From: CAVUAT01 sp963739545
GTDB lineage: Bacteria; Actinomycetota; Thermoleophilia; Solirubrobacterales; 70-9
DNA length: 14,909 bases
Reading direction: 5' to 3'
Assembly (NCBI GenBank): GCA_963739545.1
Contig: CAVUAT010000005.1
Location: 1-14,909 of the forward strand
Positions 1-7,110 of the stretch are shown piece after piece (the first letter of the stretch is position 1; every line of letters begins with the position of its first letter). A program made the translations under genes and the position numbers. The notes under the pieces were generated by a model, which saw only the letters and a list, made by a program, of their open reading frames with translations, was not told the origin of the DNA and did no database searches.

Positions 1-114
1 GTCGAGATCACTCCCGAGGCCGTGCGCCTGCGCAAGGTGCAGCTCGATTCGATCGACCGAGTGAAGGCGGCGCGGAAGGTGAAGCAGGCCGAGCGCGCGG
101 CTGCGGAGGCTTAA
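1..114 (+). CDS. typA: TypA/BipA ribosome-associated GTPase, C-terminal fragment
   Basis: This open frame enters from the left edge and ends at TAA (112-114), giving the last 37 residues of a protein. The piece VEITPEAVRLRKVQLD followed by a Lys/Arg/Ala-rich tail matches the usual end of TypA/BipA, where a 'VEVTP.S.RLRK..L' segment closes the C-terminal domain. TypA is a translational GTPase that binds the ribosome and helps assembly and growth under stress. The GTPase domain lies outside the window, so the call rests on this short signature alone. The gene converges on xseB, with 43 bases between the two stop codons. Another protein with a similar basic tail cannot be excluded. Confidence 0.7.
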   Translation, partial: VEITPEAVRLRKVQLDSIDRVKAARKVKQAERAAAEA

Positions 115-122
115 GGGTGGTG

Positions 123-137
123 GCTCGTCGCCCGAGC
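123..137. terminator. Weak hairpin between converging typA and xseB
   Basis: GCTCG (123-127) and CGAGC (133-137) can pair around a five-base loop in the 43-bp space between two converging stop codons. There is no T-run on either side, so it is at best a weak or Rho-assisted bidirectional terminator. Nothing else is visible in this gap. Confidence 0.2.
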
Positions 138-157
138 GTCCGGCGTCCCTGGCCGCT

Positions 158-427
158 TTACGCGCCCGCTGAGTCGGGCGCTGCTTCGAGCTTCGCCACG
201 AGCTCGTCGAGCTGGAGCTCGGCCAGCTCCCCTGAGACGGCGTCGAGCTCGGACTTGCAGTACTCGACCAGGCCCTTTCCCTCCCGGCAGAGGTCGAGTG
301 TCTCGCGCAGTTCGGCTTGGCCGGAGTCGAGGCGCTGGATGATCTGCTCGAGGCGCTCGACGGCGGCCTCGTAGCTGGCCGGCGCCTCGGCGGGCGCTGA
401 TCCGGGCTCGGGCAGCGGGTCAGACAT
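158..427 (-). CDS. xseB: Exodeoxyribonuclease VII small subunit
   Basis: XseB is the small helical subunit of exonuclease VII. Several copies bind the XseA C-terminal helices, and the complex degrades single-stranded DNA from both ends to acid-insoluble oligonucleotides. The family core is clear: SYEAAVERLEQIIQRLDSGQ, then a helix with LREGKGLVEYCK-like spacing (here CREGKGLVEYC), then LAELQLDEL. With the ATG at 425-427 the protein is 89 residues, a normal length with a Pro/Ala-rich N-terminal extension. An in-frame ATG at 437-439 would add four residues; the inner start is preferred because the product begins MSDPLPEP and a GAGAG stretch precedes it. The gene overlaps the xseA stop by 8 bp, so the two are probably translationally coupled. 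It ends at TAA (160-158). Confidence 0.93.
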   Translation of the reverse strand: MSDPLPEPGSAPAEAPASYEAAVERLEQIIQRLDSGQAELRETLDLCREGKGLVEYCKSELDAVSGELAELQLDELVAKLEAAPDSAGA

Positions 428-1862
428 CGTCGCTCTCATCTTCGCTCACGATCGCGCCGACATGATCGTCGGCGAAGCGGACGCGCAGCTTGCCGGCGCG
501 GCGGGCGTCAGCGGCGCGGGTGAGGACCTCGCCACCGTCGCCGTCGTCGTCAGCCTGGACGATCGCATAGCCGCGTTCGAGCACCCGGTCGGGCGCATGG
601 GCGTCAAGCGTGGCCGCGAGGCGCTTCAGCGTCGCCGCGCGCCCGGCGCGGTCGCGCGCGTGGCCCTCGAGGGTCCACGAGGCGAGGCGGAGCTGCTCGG
701 TCGCGCGCCCCGCTTCGAGCCGCGCGGCGGCGCTCTTGCGGGTCAGGACCATCCCGAAGGTGCGGGTGGGGCCTTGGCGCTCCGTCAGTGCCCGGCGCCC
801 GGCCGCGCGAATCTCGCGCATGAGCTGGTGCAGCCGAGAGCGTTGTGCGCGCATGTGCTGGGCGAGCGATCGGCTCGCGGCGGCGAGGGGCCTCGTGCGC
901 GCCGACGCTGCGCGGGCGCCGCAGGCCTGTAGCCGCGATCCGAAAGCGGAGAGCTCGCGCCGCGCGCGCGACACGTCGACCGCGACGACGGCCTCGACCG
1001 CGTGGGTCGGCGTCGAGCAGCTCACGGCGGCGACGTCGTCGATCAGGGTTCGGTCGGACTCGTGCCCGACCGCCGCGACGACGGGGACCCGCAGCAGCGC
1101 CACCGTCCGGCAGAGCGTCTCGTCGCAGAATGCCCAGAGGTCGGTCAGGCTCCCGCCGCCCCGGGCGACCACGATCGCCTCAACGTCGGGGATGGCCGCC
1201 AGGTCCTGGAGAGCACGCGCGATCTGCGGCGCCGCGTGGCGGTCCTGCACCGGAGGATGGGCCAGCACGAGCGTGCCGGCCCAGCCGCGGCGGGCGAGGC
1301 CCGCGCGGACGTCGGCGAGGGCAGCTGAGTCACGCCCGGTGATCACGCCGATCGTCCTCGGGAGCCGCGGCATCGCGAGGGCGCGCTGCGGCTCGAACAG
1401 GCCCTCCTTGCCGAGCCGCTGGCGAAGCTGAGCGAGCTGGGCCAGCAGGTCGCCCTCGCCGGCCAGGCGCATGCGGGTCGCGCGAAAGCTGAACGAGGGG
1501 GAAGCGGTGGCACTGCCGGGGTAGTACTCGGGGCCGCCCCCGATCACTACCTCGGAGCCGTCGCGCAGCGCGCCCTCGGGGATCTCCTGCGCGTCGAAGT
1601 CGTTGCGCCACATCGAGCAGCGCACGGCGCCCTCGGCGTCGCGGAGCTCGAAGTAGACCGCCTTGGCCCTGATGTTCAGGCCTGTCACCTCGCCGATCAG
1701 GGCGAGCCGCGGCCGGCCGCGGAACCACGACTGCAGTCCGGCTGCATAACGGCCGACGGCATGCGGCCCCGAGAGCCCGAAGCTGTCGGGCTCGACGGCC
1801 TCCGCCGCCTCCTCGACCGCCTCGATGGCCAGCTGGCGCGCCTCTTCGTAGCGTTCGGTCAC
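420..1862 (-). CDS. xseA: Exodeoxyribonuclease VII large subunit
   Basis: XseA is the catalytic subunit of exonuclease VII. An N-terminal OB fold is visible (about residues 30-130, including LALIGEVTGLN and AVYFELRD). The nuclease domain follows with GVITGRDSAALADV, VARGGGSLTDLWAFCDE and VVAAVGHESD followed by STPTHAVEAV, which match the family's GG-S-DLW..DE and GHE.D signatures. A long helical region leads to the terminal L.RGYAIV block. The open frame runs upstream to 2165 but there overlaps the zinc-ribbon gene. The only in-frame start between that gene's stop and the OB fold is GTG at 1862-1860, giving 480 residues. No convincing Shine-Dalgarno sequence precedes it, so the start is inferred. 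About 37 helical Glu/Ala-rich residues precede the OB fold, more than usual. It overlaps xseB by 8 bp. Confidence 0.9.
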   Translation of the reverse strand: MTERYEEARQLAIEAVEEAAEAVEPDSFGLSGPHAVGRYAAGLQSWFRGRPRLALIGEVTGLNIRAKAVYFELRDAEGAVRCSMWRNDFDAQEIPEGALRDGSEVVIGGGPEYYPGSATASPSFSFRATRMRLAGEGDLLAQLAQLRQRLGKEGLFEPQRALAMPRLPRTIGVITGRDSAALADVRAGLARRGWAGTLVLAHPPVQDRHAAPQIARALQDLAAIPDVEAIVVARGGGSLTDLWAFCDETLCRTVALLRVPVVAAVGHESDRTLIDDVAAVSCSTPTHAVEAVVAVDVSRARRELSAFGSRLQACGARAASARTRPLAAASRSLAQHMRAQRSRLHQLMREIRAAGRRALTERQGPTRTFGMVLTRKSAAARLEAGRATEQLRLASWTLEGHARDRAGRAATLKRLAATLDAHAPDRVLERGYAIVQADDDGDGGEVLTRAADARRAGKLRVRFADDHVGAIVSEDESDDV

Positions 1863-1977
1863 GAAGCCGATGCTACGCGTGCTGAAGGTCGATTCGGCCG
1901 CGACCCCGATGGGCCGCGGCCGTAGGTACTTCTTGCGTTTCGACTTTGGTCGCGGCCACGGGTGCGGGCCACCGTCA

Positions 1978-2002
1978 TTGGCGGCTGCTTCGCAGCCGCC
2001 AA
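1978..2002 (-). terminator. Perfect 11-bp stem-loop downstream of zinc-ribbon gene 1
   Basis: TTGGCGGCTGC (1978-1988) and GCAGCCGCCAA (1992-2002) are perfect inverted repeats with a three-base loop. Read on the minus strand, the loop is GAA inside GCGAAGC, a sequence known to form an unusually stable mini-hairpin. It lies 21 bases after the zinc-ribbon stop codon and 115 bases before the proposed xseA GTG. No U-tract follows on the minus strand (AATGACGG). It could therefore be a Rho-assisted terminator, an mRNA end protector or a leader structure for xseA. The remaining spacer (1863-1977 and 2003-2023) shows no promoter I can defend. Confidence 0.5.
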
Positions 2003-2023
2003 AGGGGAGCCCGCTGGTGGCCG

Positions 2024-2383
2024 CTAGTTGAACTTCGCCGCGGGCGGGACGCCGAGCTTGCCGCGCGCCTTGCGAACGGCGGGCGTCGAGGTGCGGCATG
2101 CCTTGGCGATGTGGTTGTCGGGCCGGGTCGGATCGCGCTTGATCTCGAACTCGAGGCGCGCCCACGAGCTCAGCTTCTGACGATCGGCGGCAGGTGCGTT
2201 GTCCGGGAGGTGGGCGACGCCGGCCTCGGCCGCGCGCTCGCGCCTACAGGCGAGGCAGTAGAGCCCGCCGTCCTCCTCGACCCAGCTCGCGGGACGCTCG
2301 GGCGCCTCGGCGTCCGGCATCCAGCGGATGGTCATGTCGCAGCGACTGCAGGTCCATGCCTCTGTGGTCGTGGTGTCGGTCAA
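2024..2383 (-). CDS. Zinc-ribbon protein with C-terminal HTH-like segment (paralogue 1)
   Basis: Function unknown, 119 residues. Near the N-terminus WTCSRC and, 27 residues later, CLAC form a four-cysteine zinc ribbon (CxxC-x27-CxxC). A linker follows, then a conserved C-terminal block, FEIKRDPTRPDN, and a segment HIAKACRTSTPAVRKARGKLG that has the spacing of a helix-turn-helix (I-A-K..., T-S..., A-V, K-A-R). Together this suggests a small DNA- or RNA-binding protein. The protein at 7111-7488 is a clear paralogue: about 59 of 102 core residues are identical by hand alignment without gaps. The start is TTG, and its TTGA overlaps the TGA stop of the DEAD-box helicase gene; AGGAAGG lies about 10 bases upstream. 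The overlap implies coupled translation and perhaps a shared role in RNA metabolism, but that is only context. Confidence 0.82.
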   Translation of the reverse strand: MTDTTTTEAWTCSRCDMTIRWMPDAEAPERPASWVEEDGGLYCLACRRERAAEAGVAHLPDNAPAADRQKLSSWARLEFEIKRDPTRPDNHIAKACRTSTPAVRKARGKLGVPPAAKFN

Positions 2384-3669
2384 CTGGTCTTCACCTTCCT
2401 GCGGCGCCCGCCGCGTGAGTCATTGTGGTTTCGCCGCGGGCGCTGCCCGCCGGCCTGTCTCTCGCCCTCTCTCCCCTGCCCCCTGCTTCCCTGCCCCCTG
2501 CTTCGGTTCGAACCCCCGCCGTTGCCGCCATTCGGGCCGCGGCCGTTGCCGCCGCCCGAGATCGGCATCCCGAACTCCACGTGGAGCCCGAGGTCGGACG
2601 CGATCCGGCCCATCTCGTGGCGCTGGTCGGGGAGCACGAAGCTCGCTGCCACCCCGGTCGCGCCGGCACGGCCGGTGCGCCCTGTGCGATGCACGTATGC
2701 CTCGCGGTCCTCGGGCGCGTCGAAGTTGATCACGTGCGTGATGTCCGCCACGTCGATGCCGCGCGCGGCGACATCGGTCGCGACCAGCGTCTGGCAATCG
2801 CCGCTCTCGAAGCTCGCGAGGGCGCGGCGCCGCTGGTTCTGCGACTTGTTGCCGTGCATCGCGAGCGCGCTGAGCCTCTCGCGCGAGAGCTTCTTGACCA
2901 GCCGGTCGGCGCCGCGCTTGGTCCGGACGAAGACCAGCGTGCGGCCTCGCTCGGTGTCGCGCAGCTCGCCGACCAATGCGGCGAGCTTGCCCTCGTGGCT
3001 GAGGTGGACGAAGCGGTGCTCGATGTCGGCGGGGCCGTGGTCATCCGGCCTGTGCGAATGACGACGGGCGTTCCTCGTGTAAGCAGCGGCGAGCTTGCCG
3101 ACGGCGCCCTCGAGGGTCGCCGAGAAGAACAGCGTCTGGCGGTCCTTGGGGATCTGGGAGACGATGCGGTCGACCGCGGGCTTGAAGCCCATGTCGAGCA
3201 TCCTGTCGGCCTCGTCGAGGACCAGTGTGTGGACGTGCTCGAGGGTCAGCATCTTGCGCTGGATCAGGTCCTCGAGGCGTCCCGGGGTGGCGACGACGAT
3301 TTGGGCCTGTGCGGCCTTGCGGGCCTGGGCGGGAATGCCTACGCCGCCGTACACGGGGGCGATCTTCAAAGCCCGGGAATGGGCGACCGAGCGGGTCTCG
3401 TCGACGATCTGCTCGGCGAGCTCGCGCGTGGGCGCGAGGATCAATGCGGCCGGGCGCCTGGCCTCAGCCTGGACACGGTCTACGATCGGTACGCCGAAGG
3501 CGAGCGTCTTGCCCGATCCGGTCGGCGACTGCACGAGCACGTCGAGCCCGTCGAGTACATCCTCGATGCAAAGTCTCTGCACCTCGAACGGCTCTGTGAT
3601 GCCTCGCTTGGCGAGCGCGTCCACAACGGGACGTGACACGCCGAGGTCGGCGAATGACTTCGATGACAC
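2380..3669 (-). CDS. DEAD-box ATP-dependent RNA helicase
   Basis: This is a cytoplasmic ATP-dependent RNA helicase that remodels RNA duplexes, as in ribosome assembly or cold-stress mRNA turnover. All core motifs are present in 429 residues: F-LG and Q31 of the Q motif; motif I SPTGSGKT (residues 48-55, with an unusual Pro before the Thr); PTREL (80-84); TPGR (128-131); DEAD (152-155); SAT (183-185); LVATDVAARGID (295-305); and HRTGRTGR (327-334). From about residue 370 there is a flexible Gly/Arg/Asn/Gln-rich tail ending GGRRRKVKTS, of the type that binds RNA non-specifically. The start is GTG (3669-3667) with AAGGAG eight bases upstream. It resembles the RhlE/CsdA group, but I cannot assign the subtype. 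The 110-bp leader (3670-3779) separates it from the glycosyltransferase and probably holds its own promoter, which I could not pin down. Confidence 0.94.
   Translation of the reverse strand: MSSKSFADLGVSRPVVDALAKRGITEPFEVQRLCIEDVLDGLDVLVQSPTGSGKTLAFGVPIVDRVQAEARRPAALILAPTRELAEQIVDETRSVAHSRALKIAPVYGGVGIPAQARKAAQAQIVVATPGRLEDLIQRKMLTLEHVHTLVLDEADRMLDMGFKPAVDRIVSQIPKDRQTLFFSATLEGAVGKLAAAYTRNARRHSHRPDDHGPADIEHRFVHLSHEGKLAALVGELRDTERGRTLVFVRTKRGADRLVKKLSRERLSALAMHGNKSQNQRRRALASFESGDCQTLVATDVAARGIDVADITHVINFDAPEDREAYVHRTGRTGRAGATGVAASFVLPDQRHEMGRIASDLGLHVEFGMPISGGGNGRGPNGGNGGGSNRSRGQGSRGQGREGERQAGGQRPRRNHNDSRGGRRRKVKTS
2475..2504 (-). repeat. Perfect tandem 15-bp repeat inside the helicase tail
   Basis: CCTGCCCCCTGCTTC occurs twice back to back (2475-2489 and 2490-2504). 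On the coding strand it specifies SRGQG twice in the Arg/Gly-rich tail. Fifteen bases keeps the frame, so the tail can lengthen or shorten by five residues through slippage without breaking the gene. Confidence 0.9.
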
Positions 3670-3677
3670 TTATTCAG

Positions 3678-3683
3678 CTCCTT
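3678..3683 (-). promoter_or_regulatory. Ribosome binding site of the DEAD-box helicase
   Basis: AAGGAG on the minus strand, eight bases before a GTG codon. It decides the helicase start in favour of GTG at 3669; there is no better upstream ATG. Confidence 0.8.
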
Positions 3684-3779
3684 ATGAGTGATTCGGGGAG
3701 ACTCCATATCGGCCCCCGAACATCATGTGAAGCGCAGGGAGAAACGGAACCTCTCGGGCGCATTTCCGCTTGGCGGCGG

Positions 3780-5168
3780 CTACCCGACCTGAGAAACGGT
3801 AGCAGGGAGCTCGCGCGCCAATCTCGCTATGCGTGCGCCGATCTGGTCCCAGGAGTAGTTCTCGACCGCCTCGCCGCGGGCAGCTCGACCCATGATCTCG
3901 CGCTCCGTGCGGTCGTTCACAGCCTCGACGATCGCCTCCGTGAGCCCCTCGAGGTCGTCGGGGCCGACCAGCCATCCTGTCTCAGCGTGGTCGACGATCG
4001 TCGCCGGGCCGCCGCGCTCGACCGCAATCGCGGGCACGCCGCAGGCCATGGCCTCGACGACCACCTGGCCGAACTGCTCGAGCACCGAGGGGTGTACGAG
4101 CAGGTCCGACGCATTCAGGAAGTCCGGGAGCTCGCGGTGGGGATGCCAGCCGGCGAGGAAGACGTCGCGGGCGCCGAGGCGCTCGATCGCCTCGAGCGGG
4201 TGCTCCCCCTCCCACTCGCCCGGGTAGCCACCGAGCAGCACCAGCCCAGCGGGCTCGGTGAGCCGCGGCCGGGCGGCCACGAAGGCCTCGATCAGCAGCG
4301 GGATGCGCTTCACCTCGGTGAAGCGACCGACCGAAAGCAGGGTCGTGCCCTCGAGAGCGGCCAGCTCGGACGGCTCGTAGCTGATCGTGCCGGGCGCGGC
4401 GCCCGGGGCCCACCCGCGGGGATCGTTGACGAGGTGGTGGCGCCAGTGCGCGGCGCGGTCAACCTTCCGCGGCCCGAAGTCTCGCCCGAACCCGTTCGGC
4501 ACCAGCGCGAAGCAGTCGGGGTGCAGGTCGAGCAGCGCGCTGGCTCGCTTCAGGCCCTTGGGGCTGTTGACGATGAGCTGCGAGCAGCCGGCGGCCCAGT
4601 CGCAGATGCGCTCGGCCCAGCGGCCGGCGTGCGTCCAGCCTGCGGGAGCGCCCTCGGCGATGCGCTCGAGCATCAGCAGCTCCGAGCCGTGGATGTGGCC
4701 GAGGACCGGGACGCCGGGGGCGACGCGCCGGGCGGCCTCGTTGAGCGGGGTCAGGTGGTGCAGATAGAGCACGTCGGCCTCGGCGCCTCCTGCGGTGGCG
4801 AGCTCGCGCGACCAGGCGTCGACCTGGCGCTCGAAGGCGGCGTCGTCGAGCGAGGCGAAGACCGGGTCCTCGGCGTTGCGGCGATCCTCGTAGGAAGCGT
4901 GCATCGGCGCCGTTCCCGGACCGCCCTCGAAGCTGAGGGGGTCGTCGCTTGCGATCGCCTCGGTGAAGTCCACCGGGCGGAGGTCGGCGGCCGAGAAGAA
5001 CTCCTCGGCCGAGCCGAGGCCCGCGTTGTCCGAGCGCGAGCCGGCCAGCAGCGCCACGTCGAATCCCTCCCGATCGAGCTCTCCCGAGATCGCCTCACAC
5101 GCGTGCGCCGAACCACCGCGGGGATAGAAGTAGAACCCCATCAGCAGCTTGTTCGCATTCGAGCGCAT
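3780..5168 (-). CDS. GT4-family glycosyltransferase (GT-B fold)
   Basis: This is a retaining glycosyltransferase that moves a sugar from a nucleotide-sugar donor to an acceptor I cannot identify. The N-terminal half opens with LLMGFYFYPRGGSAHACEA, the glycine-rich loop of GT4 enzymes. The C-terminal half has LLSVGRFTEVKRIPLLIEAF (about 277-296) and the E-x7-E signature LEQFGQVVVEAMACGVPAI, with E364 and E372, which contacts the donor. With 462 residues it is slightly longer than the common 370-420. No signal peptide or membrane segment is visible, so it probably acts on the cytoplasmic face. The ATG at 5168-5166 has no strong ribosome binding site, and an in-frame ATG nine codons later (MGFYF) is also possible. 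It follows the phosphodiester-glycosidase-like gene by 52 bp on the same strand, so the two probably share a transcript. Confidence 0.9.
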   Translation of the reverse strand: MRSNANKLLMGFYFYPRGGSAHACEAISGELDREGFDVALLAGSRSDNAGLGSAEEFFSAADLRPVDFTEAIASDDPLSFEGGPGTAPMHASYEDRRNAEDPVFASLDDAAFERQVDAWSRELATAGGAEADVLYLHHLTPLNEAARRVAPGVPVLGHIHGSELLMLERIAEGAPAGWTHAGRWAERICDWAAGCSQLIVNSPKGLKRASALLDLHPDCFALVPNGFGRDFGPRKVDRAAHWRHHLVNDPRGWAPGAAPGTISYEPSELAALEGTTLLSVGRFTEVKRIPLLIEAFVAARPRLTEPAGLVLLGGYPGEWEGEHPLEAIERLGARDVFLAGWHPHRELPDFLNASDLLVHPSVLEQFGQVVVEAMACGVPAIAVERGGPATIVDHAETGWLVGPDDLEGLTEAIVEAVNDRTEREIMGRAARGEAVENYSWDQIGARIARLARELPATVSQVG

Positions 5169-5220
5169 TCACAAGCGAGGGTAGCCGCACACCCGCAAAC
5201 TCAAACTTCTGCGGCTGCGC

Positions 5221-5991
5221 TCAGCGCGCGACGAAGCGCAGCGCGGTGGGAACCAGGCGGCCCCCGGGGATCTCGACGCCGTGCTGCTCGCGGGGGGTGT
5301 TGATGAGGCGCCCGTCGACAACGAGCGAGGCCGACCCGCCACCGTCGAGGTTGATCGCATCGACCGCCCCGAGGTCGGTCATCGCGTACGCGAGCTCGGC
5401 CAGATTCAACCCAGCCTCCGTGTCGGCGCGGCCCTCGCAGACCGCGGCGATCAGGTGCGTGGGGCTGGCGCCGAGCGCTGCCCGCGGGTAGCGGCCCTCG
5501 GTGATGTCGGAGTCGAACTGGCGCTCGCCCGCCGAGAAGCCCTCGGGGTCTGACCCGGGCTCGACCAGCGAGACCCCGTCGCGAACCAGCATCGGGCCCG
5601 CCTGGAGCAGGTCGCCCCCCGGCTCAGCGGGGAGCTCGAGCCGCGAGCGCAGCGAGACGTCGCCGTCGAGCGAATGGACGCACGCACGTACTCTGCCCCA
5701 CGGGGAGTCGAACGGACGCGAGTCGAGGGCTCGGCCGTCGATTCGAAGCTCGCCCAGCGGCAATCCCTCGCCGCGCACGTAGAAGCCGCCGATCAGGGCG
5801 TCCGGGGCCTCGTTCTCGCCACACCAGTCGGCGAGCTTTCGCTTCGGGTCCATCCGCACCACCCGGGCACCGAACAGGGAGCGGTCGAAGCACGCGACTT
5901 GGATCGTGGTCGCGGCGCCGTCTGCGAGCTTGACCCTCCGGGTCTGGAGGTCGGGACGAGGCGGGGCGGCGGTTTGCCTGTACGCGGTCAT
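5221..5991 (-). CDS. Phosphodiester glycosidase (NAGPA/DUF2233) family protein
   Basis: The C-terminal part has AVDAINLDGGGSASLVVDG followed by RLINTPRE, the hallmark of the NAGPA/phosphodiester glycosidase family. Characterised members remove a sugar attached through a phosphodiester, as in uncovering mannose 6-phosphate or exopolysaccharide-related glycans. The middle contains LQAGPMLVRDG and the ASPTHLIAAVCEGR strand, also typical. I place the start at ATG 5991-5989 (MTAYRQT, 256 residues). The frame extends to a GTG at 6072, but the extra codons (TTA, CAT, GCA, TCA) are unlike the rest and cover a strong hairpin, so that stretch is probably leader RNA. Unlike many relatives it has no signal peptide or membrane segment, which suggests a cytoplasmic substrate. 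The GT4 glycosyltransferase follows. Confidence 0.85.
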   Translation of the reverse strand: MTAYRQTAAPPRPDLQTRRVKLADGAATTIQVACFDRSLFGARVVRMDPKRKLADWCGENEAPDALIGGFYVRGEGLPLGELRIDGRALDSRPFDSPWGRVRACVHSLDGDVSLRSRLELPAEPGGDLLQAGPMLVRDGVSLVEPGSDPEGFSAGERQFDSDITEGRYPRAALGASPTHLIAAVCEGRADTEAGLNLAELAYAMTDLGAVDAINLDGGGSASLVVDGRLINTPREQHGVEIPGGRLVPTALRFVAR

Positions 5992-5996
5992 ATGAG

Positions 5997-6029
5997 ATAG
6001 GCCCTCTCCGCTTCGCGTCGAGGGCCTAT
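5997..6029 (-). promoter_or_regulatory. Strong stem-loop over the ribosome binding site of the glycosidase gene
   Basis: ATAGGCCCTC (5997-6006) and GAGGGCCTAT (6020-6029) are a perfect 10-bp inverted repeat. On the minus-strand RNA the loop region GACGCGAAGCGGA can fold further: tandem G-A/A-G mismatches, then three pairs closing a GAA loop. The structure ends five bases before the proposed ATG, and the likely Shine-Dalgarno GGAGAGG is partly inside the 3' arm. It may be a translational switch, a repressor operator or an attenuator. No U-run follows, which argues against a simple terminator for the aldo/keto reductase gene 70 bases upstream. The rest of the 108-bp intergenic region shows no clear promoter. 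Confidence 0.6.
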
Positions 6030-6099
6030 ATGCATCGGCCATTGATGCGTGACCGTGAGCATGTAACAACACCTCTCGGCCGAACTCGTTTCTATCCGG

Positions 6100-7101
6100 T
6101 TACTGGCGGTGCTTGACGCCCTCGCGGGCGAAGCCGGCCAGCACCGGCTCCGAGATGACGACATCGCCGAGCGCTTCGTCGATCGCCTCGAGCACGTCCG
6201 GCGAGAGCTCGATGCCCGACGCCGAGGCGTTGGCCACGACCTGCTCGGGGCGGGAGGCGCCGATGATGGCCGAGGCGACCTCTTCTCGGCGGAGCACCCA
6301 GGCGAGCGCCATCTGCACCATCGTCAGCCCCGCGGCCGTCGCGATCGGCTCCAGGCGCTGCACGGCTTCGAGCACGTCGTCGGCCATGTAGCGCTCGATG
6401 GCGAAGCTCATGTCGTCGCTGGCGGCTCGCGAGTCGGGCGGCGGCGCCTCGCCCGGCGCGTACTTGCCGGTCAGCACCCCCTGGCCGAGCGGCGACCACA
6501 CGATCTGCGAGATGCCCGCCTCGCGGCAGAGGGCGAGCACCTCGGCCTCGGGGGCGCGCCAGATCATGTTGTACTGCGGCTGCGAGGACTGCATCTCGGC
6601 CATCCCGTCGGGCTCGAGCTCGACCGCGGCCGCGATCTGCTCCGGAGTCCACTCGCTGAAGCCGATGTAGCGGGCCTTCCCGGACTCGACGGCCTCGGTC
6701 AGCGCCTCCATCGTCTCCTCGATCGGGGTGTCGATGTCGAAGCGGTGGCACTGGTAGAGGTCGACGTAGTCGGTCTGCAGGCGCTCGAGCGATGCGTCGA
6801 GTTGCTTGGAGATCTGGTCGGCCGAGAGGCCCGAGTCCGTGTCCGACATGGGGAAGTACACCTTGGTCGCGAGGATGAACTCCTCCCGCTTGAAGTCCGA
6901 GAGGATCTCACCCCACGCGCGCTCGGACGCCCCCGACCCGTAAATGTTGGAGGTGTCGAAGAAGTTGATGCCGACGTCGAACGCCTTGCGCGTGCACGCG
7001 TCGGTGTGCTCGCGCTCCACCCCGCCGGAATAGGTGAGCCAGGAACCCAGCGAGATCTCCGAGACCTCGAGGTCCGATTCACCGAGCTTGCGGTACTCCA
7101 T
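6100..7101 (-). CDS. Aldo/keto reductase (Kv-beta/YghZ-like)
   Basis: This is an NADPH-dependent reductase of aldehydes and ketones with a TIM-barrel fold, 333 residues. It begins MEYRKLGESDLEVSEISLGSW, typical of the voltage-gated potassium channel beta-subunit branch. The catalytic tetrad is visible: D49 and Y54 in DTSNIYGSGASE, K80 in ILATKVYF, and H119 in DLYQCHRFD. The later blocks YIGFSEW, QPQYNMI, SPLGQGVLTGKY and SAIIGASRPEQ line the cofactor and substrate sites. The physiological substrate is not predictable; relatives often detoxify methylglyoxal-type aldehydes. The ATG is 9 bp after the stop of the zinc-ribbon gene, with AGG about 12-14 bases upstream, so the two are cotranscribed. 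It ends in TAA at 6102-6100. Confidence 0.93.
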   Translation of the reverse strand: MEYRKLGESDLEVSEISLGSWLTYSGGVEREHTDACTRKAFDVGINFFDTSNIYGSGASERAWGEILSDFKREEFILATKVYFPMSDTDSGLSADQISKQLDASLERLQTDYVDLYQCHRFDIDTPIEETMEALTEAVESGKARYIGFSEWTPEQIAAAVELEPDGMAEMQSSQPQYNMIWRAPEAEVLALCREAGISQIVWSPLGQGVLTGKYAPGEAPPPDSRAASDDMSFAIERYMADDVLEAVQRLEPIATAAGLTMVQMALAWVLRREEVASAIIGASRPEQVVANASASGIELSPDVLEAIDEALGDVVISEPVLAGFAREGVKHRQ

Positions 7102-7110
7102 GCGGCGAGC

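Noticed and set aside
1863..2165. Upstream extension of the xseA frame to 581 residues.
   Set aside because: It overlaps the zinc-ribbon coding sequence in another frame, and its translation is low-complexity Arg/Ala/Pro without XseA similarity.
2505..2515. GGTTCGAACCC, resembling a tRNA T-arm.
   Set aside because: No acceptor, D or anticodon arm can be built around it, and it lies inside the helicase tail coding sequence.
5183..5216. AGCCGCA/TGCGGCT inverted repeat between the glycosidase and glycosyltransferase genes.
   Set aside because: The seven-base stem encloses a 20-base loop and has no T-run, so it is too weak to call a terminator.
5992..6072. N-terminal extension of the glycosidase from a GTG at 6072.
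   Set aside because: It contains rare AT-rich codons unlike the gene body and spans the strong hairpin; the family similarity begins after the ATG at 5991.
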